Shown here in pieces: positions 7,411 through 15,628 of a stretch of DNA of 33,448 nt; within the stretch, counting starts at the first letter, position 1; the number at the start of each line of letters is the position of its first letter. This stretch comes from Planctomycetota bacterium. GTDB lineage: Bacteria; Planctomycetota; Phycisphaerae; Tepidisphaerales; Tepidisphaeraceae. The notes below the pieces were generated by a model. That model was not told the origin of the DNA and searched no databases. It saw only the letters and a list, made by a program, of their open reading frames with translations. The position numbers and the translations under genes were made by a program. The DNA is taken from positions 1 through 33,448 of the forward strand of contig JAPLNB010000176.1 of NCBI GenBank assembly GCA_026693085.1, given 5' to 3'.

Positions 7411-8727
7411 TCACCAGTTGCCGGCCCGTTTAGCGCCAGCGAGCGGCTGTTCCGATTTGATCTTGCCAAACCCGACAATGGTGCCCGTGATGACAATTTT
7501 CGCGTCGGCGGCATCACCATCGACCTGGGGTACTCCACCGGAGTACGAGCAGGTGCCGCCTCAGCCAAACTCCATCTTGCCGAGCGCCGTGGTCTTGCCG
7601 CCGACCGCCAGGCTGATCTCGGGCTCTGCTGCCCAGGTGAAGTTGGCATACTCTTCACAGTTCTTGCCGCGCAGATGGAACGTGCTCGAAGCGATGGTCA
7701 TCTGGCGCCCGGTCGTCTGGAGCGTGTACTCCAAATCGAACGGGCCACCGAGCTTGATCGCGGAAGCCTTGTCGCCTGACACATCGGCGGCTGGCAACTT
7801 GCCCGGGCCGACCGTTGCCACCAGCTTCTTCATCGCTGGCGAGTAGACCAGGCCATAGAGCAGGTTGTACTGGCCGGGAACGACCTTCAAATCGGCCGCC
7901 CGGGTCGAATTGATCGGGACTGCAAAGTTCAGCCCCGCCTCCGACGACCCGAACGCGACGCCGATCTCCAGGTCCGTCTCGGCCACCGCAGTCGAGAGCT
8001 TCGCGGTCGGTCCGGTGAACGGCGTGTACTCCAGTTCGGACCCGTCCTCGGCAAGCCGGATGATCTCATAGACGCCTTTGCTCGTCGCAAGCAGCCGGCC
8101 GAGCGGGCCAAAAACGTTGAAGGTGCCCCCGCTCTTGCCGATGCCGATCGCGTCCTCGCTGAGCCGGTAGTAGCCATCGGTGTTGCTGTCGAACAGGCAG
8201 AAGCTCTGGCCATCAAGTGAGAAGTACTGGCCATTGCCGCTGCGGAGCATCAACATGCCTTGCGTCTGCTGGGCTTGGCCGGGCTGGGCCTGGATCTGGT
8301 ACACATAGCCATAGGGGAACGCCAGCACATAGCTGCGCTCGTCACCCAGTCTCAGCTTGGCGGGCTTGAAGCTCATCTCGTCGCGTTGAAGAGTGACGGC
8401 CTTGCCGTTGTAGGTGAGCTTGATGCCTTGATTGTCAATGACGCTGAACTTGAGCTTGGTGCCGCCCAAGGAGCACTCGGCCGTGGCCTTTTCCGAATCA
8501 AACTGGAGTTGTGTGCCGGAGAAGACCAGGTCATTGAGCAGCCGGATGCCGTTCGCATCGGGCTTGCTGAGAACCACGTTGGGGGCCGACAGCGGAACCG
8601 AGGTGAGTTTGGCCTTGGCTGTCGCGCCCCCGTCGGTGGGTGCAGCCCGGGCACCTCGGATGCTTGACAGGGTACACACCAACGCCGCCGTCGCGACCCA
8701 TCGGGTCGCCCGCATCAACTTCCGCAC
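7411..8727 (-). CDS. Candidate exported selenoprotein with in-frame UGA (Sec389)
   Basis: I do not recognise this family. GTG at 8727 has GGAGG six bases upstream and opens an exported protein with a signal peptide (cleavage likely after ARA, residue 28). The mature part is beta-rich, with cysteines at 85, 177 and 357. The frame meets UGA at 7563-7561 (codon 389), then runs 49 more codons to UGA at 7413-7411. The stretch after the UGA reads GGTCSYSGGVPQVDG and then alternating hydrophobic strands (AKIVITGTIVGFGKIK). Read through, it gives Sec-GGT-Cys, a UxxxC redox-like motif. A hairpin with a GGU loop begins 21 bases after the UGA, and a terminator follows the second stop by 25 bases. The gene borders selD. 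If the UGA is a true stop, the product is 388 residues (8727-7561). A sequencing error or nonsense mutation is a further alternative. Confidence 0.7.
7524..7553 (-). promoter_or_regulatory. SECIS-like hairpin downstream of the in-frame UGA
   Basis: Read on the minus strand, the outer pairing CCTG/CAGG encloses a small 3-by-2 internal loop. An inner 7-bp perfect stem GTACTCC/GGAGTAC carries a GGT loop at 7539-7537. The loop starts 21 bases after the UGA. Bacterial SECIS elements sit directly after the UGA inside the coding region and carry a small apical loop with G in the first positions; E. coli fdhF has GGUC. The position and loop match. A formal bSECIS search was not possible. Confidence 0.6.
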
Positions 8728-8811
8728 GGGTCACCTCCATGAATGCGTAATTAGACCCTGTCGCGCGTGCAAAGTTCCAAGCCTCATTGGCTCTGGCTCC
8801 CCGTTGGCCAA

Positions 8812-11328
8812 TCACAGGATGTTCTGGTCATCGGCCAGCCAATTATCGGCGGCAATACGTTTTGTGCTCGTGGCGAACACCCCGACGAAGGTCGCCTTCG
8901 CCGCGGCGGCTTTGGGTGCCGCCGCCGTCTTCTTGGCAGCGGCCTTGGCCGCTTTTACCACGCCGGTCACCGGAAGGTAGAACAGACCGATCCCGGCAAC
9001 GTTGGTCGCAAAAGTAATGTAGCCGCGGTACGTGCCCACCTTGCCGGTATTCAGATACACGCCGAACGTGGTCTTTTCGGCCGGGACAAGCTTCGCCGGC
9101 AAGGGATCGATCAACACATAGCCGCGGGGCATTCGGAGCTTGGAAAGCAGCAGATCGGCATCGCCGACGTTGGTGATCGAGAAGCTTCGGCCGGGGCCTT
9201 CGCTACGCAGCGTCGCAGAGCCGAAATCGACCGCGGTCTTCTGCTTGCTCTGAACAGAACCTTTGGATTTCTTCGGCCAGGTGACCGCCACCGCGATCCT
9301 GGGCAACGCCGGGACCGGATCGTCATTGCGGATGGTCCCGACGCCGATGCCGTCGAGCAACGCGGCATCATTCGAGTTGGAGAGAACGAGGTTGAAAGTT
9401 TTGTCCGCCTCGTTGTCCGTGTCGCCGTTGACTTTGACGGTGAGGGTAGCAGTCGTCTGGTTGGCCGGGATCGTGAGGGTTCCGGAAGCGGCGGTGTAGT
9501 CTACGCCCGCCTTGGCGCTGCCGTCTTCCGTCGCGTATTGCACCGTGACGGGGGTTATCATGGGCTCCGAAAGGGTCACCGTGAACACGAAGTCCGTCGT
9601 GCTGCCGTTGCTGCCTTCGACCTTGGAAACATCGTTGATCGACAGCCCAAGCTCATCATCGTTGACGATGGTGCCGATCGCGGGAACTGTGAAGTTGTAG
9701 ATCGGATCGCTGGCAATCTCGGCGTTGGTGGCGCTGGTGAGGTAGACGTAAAACGTCTCGTCCAACTCAACGCGCGTATCGCCGACCACCGCAACCGTGA
9801 TCGTCCCGGTTGTCTGGCCCACGGGAATGGTCAGCTTGCCAGCGGGAACGGGTGTGTAATCTTCGATGGCCGTGGCTGTGACGGGCACGATCATGTACAT
9901 CACCTCCACGGGCTTGTCGGTGGCCTGGGAGAGGCTGACCGCAAAGTCGAAATTCGTGCTGCCCGTGTTGCCTTCGAGCACCGTCAGATCCTCGATCGAC
10001 ACCATGGACTGATCGTCGTTCGTGATGGTGGCTGTGACGCGATCCTGGGTCGTCACAAGCCCCATGGGGTCCGAAAGATCGACGTAAAATGTCTCGTCGC
10101 TCTCGATGGCGGTGTCGCCAACAACAAACACATTGATCTGCCCCGTCTTCTGCCCAGGGGGAATCAGAAGCCGGCCTTCGGCCTGGAGGTAGTCGTTGTT
10201 GGCGAGCGTGCCACTGCCGTCGGAGGTGGAAAAATGCACCGTGACGGGTTGATCGACGACTTTGGAAAGAGTCGCGGCGAAACTGATCATTCTTGTGCCG
10301 GCGTCGCCTTCGGTGATGGTCGCATCGGAGAGCGTCAATACCGGGGCGGCCTGAGCGTGGAAGTAGTAGACATACCCGTAAGAATTGCCGCAGATCAGAT
10401 CCACGATCCCGTTCCGGTCCCAGTCGGTGACCTCGGGCGTCGCGTAGGAGCCGACACTCAGCGTATCGCCGCCCGCAGCCAAAGGCACGCCCGGCCCGGA
10501 GAAGGCGGGCGCGGCATCGGTGCCCACGTTCTCGAAGTAGTAGATCCGTCCGTCCGCGGCTCCGACCAGCAGGTCTTTCTTGCCGTCGACGTTCCAGTCC
10601 ACAGCAACCGGGCTGGCCATGGCGCCGAATGCCCCGACGCTCAGATAGTCCATAACGGGATCGGGACCCATCAGCAGTAGTCCATCAGCCGCGAACGTCG
10701 GCTTGTCATCGGTGCCCGTGTTCAGCAGCAGCGAAACGGCCCCGGACCCGTCCCCGACGATCAGATCCTTCTTCCCATCGTTATTCCAATCGACTACGTC
10801 CGGCTTGGAATACAACCCGGAGGCACTGTAGTCCATGGTCCCGGTCTGCAAATACGTGTAATTGGCAAGCCCGGATGCGGTCCCCAGATAGATGCGGATA
10901 TAGCCTAAATACTCGCCCGTGATCAGGTCCGGCCGCCGATCGTTGTTCCAATCGACAACCTGAGGGGTGGAGTCGTAGCTCGTGGTGAGCGGTTGATTGC
11001 CGACCATCAGCGCTCGGCTGCCCGCGAACAGCGGGTTGGCATCGGTGCCGCCATTGAGGAAGACCTGGATACCGCCCCGGGAGTACTCGCCGACGATCAG
11101 ATCCTTTCGGCCGTCGCTGTTCCAGTCACCCATGCAAGGCGAGGAGTCGCCCATGACAGTCAGGTTGAAGTTGAATTGATTGTCCTGGATAAGGACGCCG
11201 GCGCTGAGCAGTGGAATCCCAGCCAGCAGAACCCGTGCTTCCATCGGCTCTATCATGGCCTGCGGCTTGGTCGATCGCCTGTTCCGCAGAAGCTGTCTCT
11301 TTCCACCCAACCTGCTGTGTTTGCCCAT
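8812..11328 (-). CDS. LEPR-xLL surface protein with FG-GAP/VCBS and Calx-beta repeats
   Basis: This is an 838-residue exported or surface protein. The N-terminus has the planctomycete LEPR-xLL-type motif IEPMEARVLLA (residues 26-36). FG-GAP/VCBS repeats follow to about residue 330, each with a WNxDGxxDLIVG calcium-type loop. Three Calx-beta domains span about 330-680 and each ends in a TIxNDD signature. A choice-of-anchor (ASH/DUF1573-like) beta domain lies at about 690-790, before an Ala/Lys-rich linker and a short tail. The start is ATG at 11328 with AGAGG upstream. A near-consensus promoter lies at 11373-11402. The next gene (8727) follows after 84 bases on the same strand with no visible terminator, so the two may be cotranscribed. 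Calcium-dependent adhesion is a family-based inference. Confidence 0.88.
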   Translation of the reverse strand: MGKHSRLGGKRQLLRNRRSTKPQAMIEPMEARVLLAGIPLLSAGVLIQDNQFNFNLTVMGDSSPCMGDWNSDGRKDLIVGEYSRGGIQVFLNGGTDANPLFAGSRALMVGNQPLTTSYDSTPQVVDWNNDRRPDLITGEYLGYIRIYLGTASGLANYTYLQTGTMDYSASGLYSKPDVVDWNNDGKKDLIVGDGSGAVSLLLNTGTDDKPTFAADGLLLMGPDPVMDYLSVGAFGAMASPVAVDWNVDGKKDLLVGAADGRIYYFENVGTDAAPAFSGPGVPLAAGGDTLSVGSYATPEVTDWDRNGIVDLICGNSYGYVYYFHAQAAPVLTLSDATITEGDAGTRMISFAATLSKVVDQPVTVHFSTSDGSGTLANNDYLQAEGRLLIPPGQKTGQINVFVVGDTAIESDETFYVDLSDPMGLVTTQDRVTATITNDDQSMVSIEDLTVLEGNTGSTNFDFAVSLSQATDKPVEVMYMIVPVTATAIEDYTPVPAGKLTIPVGQTTGTITVAVVGDTRVELDETFYVYLTSATNAEIASDPIYNFTVPAIGTIVNDDELGLSINDVSKVEGSNGSTTDFVFTVTLSEPMITPVTVQYATEDGSAKAGVDYTAASGTLTIPANQTTATLTVKVNGDTDNEADKTFNLVLSNSNDAALLDGIGVGTIRNDDPVPALPRIAVAVTWPKKSKGSVQSKQKTAVDFGSATLRSEGPGRSFSITNVGDADLLLSKLRMPRGYVLIDPLPAKLVPAEKTTFGVYLNTGKVGTYRGYITFATNVAGIGLFYLPVTGVVKAAKAAAKKTAAAPKAAAAKATFVGVFATSTKRIAADNWLADDQNIL

Positions 11329-11372
11329 CGCTGTACCTCTGGCCCCTGGCGTTCAACTCGGGAAACGGGTCT

Positions 11373-11402
11373 ATTATGCCCTCTTGCCTTCGGCCATGTC
11401 AA
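11373..11402 (-). promoter_or_regulatory. Near-consensus sigma-70 promoter for the LEPR-xLL surface protein
   Basis: Read on the minus strand, TTGACA (11402-11397) is separated by 18 bases from CATAAT (11378-11373), about 45 bases before the ATG at 11328. It is the clearest promoter in the window and lies in the 288-base gap between this gene and the divergent ASCH gene. Confidence 0.75.
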
Positions 11403-11577
11403 TGACGACGCGGAGATCTGCCGCGCTGCATCACGCCGCCCCGAAAATCGGCAAGTCACGCTGGGTTATCGGTCCGGATCGGGGCAATCGCGGCCCTTCC
11501 AGGCCTCACAAACCATTCCCCCTCCTCAAGCTAACCGCTTTGCACGCCAATCCGGGTCGAGTTTCCCAGATTGATGC

Positions 11578-11606
11578 GTGACAAGTCTGCTCAGTTGACG
11601 TAAGAT
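11578..11606 (+). promoter_or_regulatory. Promoter of the ASCH-domain gene, leaderless type
   Basis: GTGACA (11578-11583) and TAAGAT (11601-11606) are 17 bases apart. The ATG at 11617 follows the -10 box by ten bases, so the transcript would have a leader of only a few bases. Confidence 0.5.
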
Positions 11607-11616
11607 ACCTCACGTC

Positions 11617-12054
11617 ATGGAAAATCAACCCACAAAGGGGCGGCCAGCTTTCAGTGTGCAACAGCCGTTTGCAGAACAGATACTCCGGGGAATCAAGGCC
11701 TTCGAATACCGCACCATTCGCACCCACACCCGCGGATCGGTCTATATCTATGCCAGCCGCACCATCTACCGTGATGCCGCCGAATGGCAGAAACTGAGCC
11801 TCCATCCAGGCCAAGTGCCCATCGGACAAGTCGTTGGAACCGTCGAGATCATCGATTGCGACTGGTCGGCCGAGCTAAGCTGTTACCGATGGCATCTGGC
11901 ACGCCCACAGCGGCTTCCGGCACGCCGACCCCTTACCCATCCGCAACCCGTTTGGTTCTATCCATTTGCCGACGGTTCCGCTTATGGGGATCCCGACCCC
12001 GACCCCGACAGCGATCAAGGCTACCTACCGTTCGATCCGCCGACATTCTGGTAA
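11617..12054 (+). CDS. ASCH-domain protein
   Basis: This is a 145-residue protein. ASCH domains are PUA-like RNA-binding or nucleotide-binding modules. The signature is FSVQQPFAEQILRGIKAFEYR at the N-terminus, followed by a GSVYIYAS strand and VPIGQVVGTVEI, which is the usual order of an ASCH fold. The C-terminal tail repeats Pro-Asp pairs (PDPDPDSD) and ends in aromatic residues. Its last 30 bases overlap the converging helicase gene. No Shine-Dalgarno sequence is visible, and the -10 box lies ten bases before the ATG. The cellular role is not predictable from sequence. Confidence 0.8.
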   Translation: MENQPTKGRPAFSVQQPFAEQILRGIKAFEYRTIRTHTRGSVYIYASRTIYRDAAEWQKLSLHPGQVPIGQVVGTVEIIDCDWSAELSCYRWHLARPQRLPARRPLTHPQPVWFYPFADGSAYGDPDPDPDSDQGYLPFDPPTFW

Positions 12055-14058
12055 CGCGTCCAAGAACATCCGCCCGTAACCCTTGCTCTTCACCCGGCTG
12101 TCCAGAATCACCACGATCCCCCGGTCCAATTTGCTCCGGATCAGCCGCCCAAAACCCTGTTTCATCTTGATGATCGCCTCGGGAACAGAGTAGTCCATGA
12201 ACGGATTGCCCCCCGCACGCCGTACCGCCTCCAGCCTCGCCTCGACCACCGGCTCATCCGGTACCCCAAACGGCAGCTTGACGATGATCACGTTGCGCAA
12301 CTGGTCCCCCTGCACGTCAATGCCCTGCCAGAAGCTGCTCGTGCCGAACAGCACCGCGTCCGACGTCGCCCGGAATCGCGCCAGCAGCACCCGCGACCCT
12401 TGGCCCTGCCCCTGCACCAGCACCGGCAGGCCCATCTCCTCCAATTCGCCCTTCAGCTTCTCATGGGCGCTCTTGAGCATGTCGTAGCTCGTAAACAGCA
12501 CAAACGCGCCCCCATTTGTCATCTTCACATACTCCATGATCCGCTCCGATGCCGCACCAAGAAAGAGCGGATCGTTCGGCTCCGGTAGATTGGTCTCGAT
12601 ATACAGCGTCGCCTGCTTCGGGTAGTCAAAGGGCGAGCCTAGCAGCAGCGTTTCCGTTTTCTCGATGCCCAGCCGCGACTTGATGTAGTCAAACGCCTTC
12701 GTCGCTTCGCCCTTTCGTCCCGCGCCCGCCGTGCATAGCGTGGCGCTGGTCATGACTACGCTGCGGACCTTCTCGAACAGGTGTTTTTTCAAGCCCTCGG
12801 CCACGCACATTGGGGCGGCGTGCAGCGACACCTTCAGTTGCCCGCGTTGCGTGATCTCCATCCAGTACACCGTCTGCTCCACCGTCTGCGACACCAACGC
12901 ATCCAGCACATCCGCCGACACCGTGACCTTCTCCGCAGCCGCCGTCAGTTCCAACGCCTCATCGTCCGACTGGATCGTCGTCCGCATCGCTTTCAAATGC
13001 AGCGAGAGGTCGCGCAGCTTCGGCGAAATGTCGTTCTCGACCCAATTCGCCTCATGCAGCCGGCCATTGCTCCGGCCGAAGGTCTTCTGCCACGCGACAC
13101 ACCGGCCAAAGAACTGCTCGATGCGAAAATTGAGCTCCTCGACATCTCGAATCGCATCGTTGGCGGCGCCTCCGTGCGTGCTCAGCAACCCCTTGCCGCG
13201 TTTGGTGTCATAAAGCATCCGCAACTGGTACTTCAGCCCCCCTTCGCTCATCCGCAGACCAAAATGCTCCCCCGCCACGTCCTCAGCCGTATGCGCTTCG
13301 TCCAGAATCACCACATCGTACTTCGGCAGGTAGTTCACCCCCGCCACTCGCAACGCCAGATCCGAGAAAAACAACGCGTGGTTCACAATCAGGATCTTCC
13401 CCCCCGACATCCGCCGCCTGGCCGCCTGCCAAAAACACTTCTCGTAGAACTTGCAGCGCTTGCCCAGGCAGTTCCCCTGCTCGGCACAGACGCGGTCCCA
13501 CACATCGCGTTCCGGCAGCACCGGAAGGTCCGACAACGAGCCATCAGTCGTCTTGTTCGCCCACCCGGCAATCTGTTCCAGCGATTCCCGCTGCCGATCG
13601 TACTCAAACAGCGAGGACATCCGCGCCTGCGCCTTTTCCAGCCGCCGCTGGCAGAGGTAATTGCCCCGGCCTTTCACCAGAACCGCCACAAACTCATCCG
13701 GATAGACCGACTGCAGCAGCGGGATATCCTTATCGATGAGCTGTTCCTGGAGCGAGATCGTGTGGGTCGAGATGACGACCCGTTTCTTCTGTTTGACGGC
13801 AAAATCGATCGCCGGCAGGAGGTACGCAAAAGACTTGCCCACGCCCGTGCCCGCCTCGACAAGCAGATGCCCGCCATCGGTCAAAGACCTCTGGACCGCC
13901 GCCGCCATCTCCACCTGTTGCAGCCGATATTCGTACTTCTCCCCCAGCCGCCTCGCAACGGCCCCAGCCGGACCCAGGATTTCGTCCAACAACGTACTCA
14001 TTTCGGCCGGCGTTAGGGTAGCCGAGTGACACGCCATTTTCCAATGCCACTCCTTCAT
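12025..14058 (-). CDS. dinG: ATP-dependent DNA helicase, DinG/XPD type with Fe-S cluster
   Basis: This superfamily 2 helicase translocates 5' to 3' on DNA and is linked to repair and to removal of R-loops and G-quadruplexes. It has Walker A VEAGTGVGKS, motif Ia STHTISLQEQ, the Walker B box LDEAHTAEDV, and later motifs SFWQGIDVQGDQL and GFGRLIRS. Four cysteines around NYLCQRR and CAEQGNCLGKRCKFYEKC are placed like the XPD/DinG [4Fe-4S] ligands. The frame extends upstream to 14235, but that part overlaps the antitoxin gene antisense. I chose ATG at 14058 (677 residues), and ATG at 14037 or 14001 is possible. No clear ribosome site is seen. DinG and the related YoaA cannot be separated here. Confidence 0.9.
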   Translation of the reverse strand: MKEWHWKMACHSATLTPAEMSTLLDEILGPAGAVARRLGEKYEYRLQQVEMAAAVQRSLTDGGHLLVEAGTGVGKSFAYLLPAIDFAVKQKKRVVISTHTISLQEQLIDKDIPLLQSVYPDEFVAVLVKGRGNYLCQRRLEKAQARMSSLFEYDRQRESLEQIAGWANKTTDGSLSDLPVLPERDVWDRVCAEQGNCLGKRCKFYEKCFWQAARRRMSGGKILIVNHALFFSDLALRVAGVNYLPKYDVVILDEAHTAEDVAGEHFGLRMSEGGLKYQLRMLYDTKRGKGLLSTHGGAANDAIRDVEELNFRIEQFFGRCVAWQKTFGRSNGRLHEANWVENDISPKLRDLSLHLKAMRTTIQSDDEALELTAAAEKVTVSADVLDALVSQTVEQTVYWMEITQRGQLKVSLHAAPMCVAEGLKKHLFEKVRSVVMTSATLCTAGAGRKGEATKAFDYIKSRLGIEKTETLLLGSPFDYPKQATLYIETNLPEPNDPLFLGAASERIMEYVKMTNGGAFVLFTSYDMLKSAHEKLKGELEEMGLPVLVQGQGQGSRVLLARFRATSDAVLFGTSSFWQGIDVQGDQLRNVIIVKLPFGVPDEPVVEARLEAVRRAGGNPFMDYSVPEAIIKMKQGFGRLIRSKLDRGIVVILDSRVKSKGYGRMFLDALPECRRIER

Positions 14059-14072
14059 CGAACCGGATCTGG

Positions 14073-14078
14073 TATAAT
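14073..14078 (+). promoter_or_regulatory. Extended -10 box of the toxin-antitoxin operon
   Basis: TGGTATAAT gives a consensus -10 with an upstream TG. It lies 19 bases before the antitoxin ATG, and the ribosome site AAAGGAG is between them. No good -35 is present. The site overlaps the start region of the divergent helicase gene. Confidence 0.6.
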
Positions 14079-14097
14079 GATCGTCAAAGGAGTTACG

Positions 14098-14334
14098 ATG
14101 GTTCTGCGAGGCTATTACGACGGCAAAGCCATTATCTTGGACAAACCAGCCGACCTCCCGCGCAACCAACCGCTGGCCATTGATGTCCGCCCCCTGACAG
14201 GCGAGCAAGCTGAGCAGCCGAAATCCGCGCTTCAATGGATGGCAGACAATGCGGTGGACGATCCTTCTCTTCCTTCCGACCTATCGGTGAATCTCGATCA
14301 TTACCTCTACGGGACACCCAAGCAGAAGCCATGA
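14098..14334 (+). CDS. Antitoxin, AF2212/DUF104-like (VapB role)
   Basis: This is a 78-residue protein. The N-terminus (LRGYYDGKAIILDKPADLP) matches the short beta-hairpin pattern of AF2212-like (DUF104) antitoxins, which pair with PIN toxins. The C-terminal part is predicted to be helical and extended, and would wrap the toxin. The ATG at 14098 has AAAGGAG six bases upstream, which decides against the longer upstream frame. Its stop overlaps the toxin start as ATGA, the usual arrangement for an antitoxin-first type II pair. The family assignment is moderate. The operon context makes the role likely. Confidence 0.75.
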   Translation: MVLRGYYDGKAIILDKPADLPRNQPLAIDVRPLTGEQAEQPKSALQWMADNAVDDPSLPSDLSVNLDHYLYGTPKQKP

Positions 14335-14765
14335 CGATCCCTCGCATCCTTTTTGCCGATGCGTCGTTCTACACCGCCATCTCCAATCGGCGAGACCCGC
14401 ACTACTCCAAGGCCGACGCCTGGCAGAAGGCCATCTTCCAAGCCCGTGTCAGTATCATTACTACTGAGGCGGTCCTGTGGGAGTATTTGAATAGTTGTGC
14501 TGCACCGCCGGTGCGAAGATATGCCTACCGCGCTTACAGATACCTGCACACGGATCCTCAGGTTCAGGTCATCGGCTTCGATCCTGCCCTTTGTGCTGCG
14601 GCCCTTCAATCATACGAAGCCCACCACGACAAGAATTGGGGCATCGTCGATTGTCTATCTTTCGAGGTCATGCAGCAGCACGGAGTCCACGACGCCCTCA
14701 CCACCGATCACCATTTCATTCAAGCCGGATTCACAGCGTTGTTGCTACAAGATCCCCCGGCATAG
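14331..14765 (+). CDS. PIN-domain toxin, VapC-like ribonuclease
   Basis: This is a 144-residue PIN protein. The four acidic metal-binding residues can be placed: Asp10 (LFADASF), Glu46 (ITTEAVLW), Asp107 (GIVDCLSF) and Asp126 (TTDHHF). This matches VapC endoribonucleases, which cut tRNA or rRNA when free of antitoxin. It overlaps the antitoxin gene by four bases. The last 35 bases overlap a small membrane ORF on the opposite strand. The RNA target is not predictable. Confidence 0.88.
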   Translation: MTIPRILFADASFYTAISNRRDPHYSKADAWQKAIFQARVSIITTEAVLWEYLNSCAAPPVRRYAYRAYRYLHTDPQVQVIGFDPALCAAALQSYEAHHDKNWGIVDCLSFEVMQQHGVHDALTTDHHFIQAGFTALLLQDPPA

Positions 14766-14892
14766 GCCCCAGTTTCTTCCGCCGCCCCATGACTATCCCC
14801 ACTGCAACCACCAGCGCCAAATACGGCGCGAACAGAGCAAAACCATCCACCCCCGCCAGAAATGCCAATGGAAGAAATCGGACTACTCTCAT
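14731..14892 (-). CDS. Small 53-residue membrane protein, antisense to the toxin 3' end
   Basis: ATG at 14892 opens a 53-codon frame reading MRVVRFLPLAFLAGVDGF, then a hydrophobic stretch to about residue 35, then RRKK and a polar tail. The pattern is one or two membrane-crossing segments with a positive-inside end. TAGAAT lies nine bases before the ATG, with TTGGGT 16 bases further up. GAAGG is too near the ATG to be an ideal ribosome site. It follows the promoter region of no other gene and lies downstream of the zinc-ribbon gene on the same strand. The function is unknown, and it could be a chance frame in GC-rich DNA. Confidence 0.45.
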   Translation of the reverse strand: MRVVRFLPLAFLAGVDGFALFAPYLALVVAVGIVMGRRKKLGPMPGDLVATTL

Positions 14893-14901
14893 CGCCTTCA
14901 A

Positions 14902-14929
14902 ATTCTACCACAGAAATCCACCCACCCAA
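14902..14929 (-). promoter_or_regulatory. Putative leaderless promoter of the 53-residue membrane ORF
   Basis: Read on the minus strand, TTGGGT (14929-14924) and TAGAAT (14907-14902) are 16 bases apart, with TG before the -10. The ATG follows nine bases later. Confidence 0.35.
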
Positions 14930-14961
14930 GCCAAATCGCCTCGCAATAACCTCCCCGCTCC

Positions 14962-15612
14962 TTAATGTGGGCAACCTGTCCCGGCTGTGTGGGCGCCCTG
15001 CTGACGGCACCACTCAATATGCTCACGAATCCGTATCGCTGTGTCGGGATCGCAGTCGAACTCGATGTCCACAGGACTGGTGATCTCAAACCCCATCCAC
15101 TTCCAGCAGATGCGGAATCGAAAGCGGTTGGCGCCAATCTGTTGGTAGGTGTCTGAGTACCTTGGGGCCCAGCGTTTCAGCGTCACTTCGCCCACCCCAT
15201 CTCGCTGGGCAAATCCCTCCGCAAACAGCCTCACCTGTGTCGGCCGCGGCGCATCCGTCGTATTCCGTTTCCGATGGTACAGCCCCCAGACCAGCCACAG
15301 CGCCCACAGAAGCAACCACAGAAGCAGGAAATGGGAGGTCCCGTGTTGCCAATTGGTGAAGGCTATCCATACGGCAAATGCGGCAAACCCGATCGATTTC
15401 CACCAGATGTCGCGCGCCCGCATGTTCGCCACATCCGCCTTCCTCCCGCAGGCCCATCCAAAGAGCACCACCCGCCGTGGCGAATACTCAAGCCCACACT
15501 CCGGACACCGCCCCGCTTCCGCCAGACCCTTCAGCCGATAGCCACACTGCCCACAGCGCATCGGCCGCAACAACGGGTCTATCCCAACTTCATCGTCCGC
15601 CTTGACCTCCAT
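14962..15612 (-). CDS. Zinc-ribbon membrane protein of unknown function
   Basis: This is a 216-residue protein. The N-terminal zinc ribbon CGQCGYRLKGL...CPECGLEY (two CxxC pairs about 14 residues apart) is followed by two hydrophobic segments around residues 75-110 and a C-terminal soluble domain. Such ribbon-plus-membrane proteins are common and uncharacterised in planctomycetes (family-level knowledge). The ATG at 15612 has GGGGAGG five bases before it. That site overlaps the end of folD, 16 bases away, so the two genes are probably cotranscribed and coupled. A GTG at 15618 is less likely. Confidence 0.7.
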   Translation of the reverse strand: MEVKADDEVGIDPLLRPMRCGQCGYRLKGLAEAGRCPECGLEYSPRRVVLFGWACGRKADVANMRARDIWWKSIGFAAFAVWIAFTNWQHGTSHFLLLWLLLWALWLVWGLYHRKRNTTDAPRPTQVRLFAEGFAQRDGVGEVTLKRWAPRYSDTYQQIGANRFRFRICWKWMGFEITSPVDIEFDCDPDTAIRIREHIEWCRQQGAHTAGTGCPH

Positions 15613-15628
15613 AACCACCTCCCCATCA

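Noticed and set aside
8733..8811. Possible UGA readthrough at the end of the LEPR-xLL surface protein, where the frame is open for 26 codons
   Set aside because: The extension has no conserved pattern, ends in the ribosome site of the next gene, and no suitable hairpin follows the UGA.
5500..12000. A dif recombination site at the skew reversal
   Set aside because: No 28-base sequence resembling the known XerC/XerD arms was seen. The degenerate matches lie inside conserved coding sequence.
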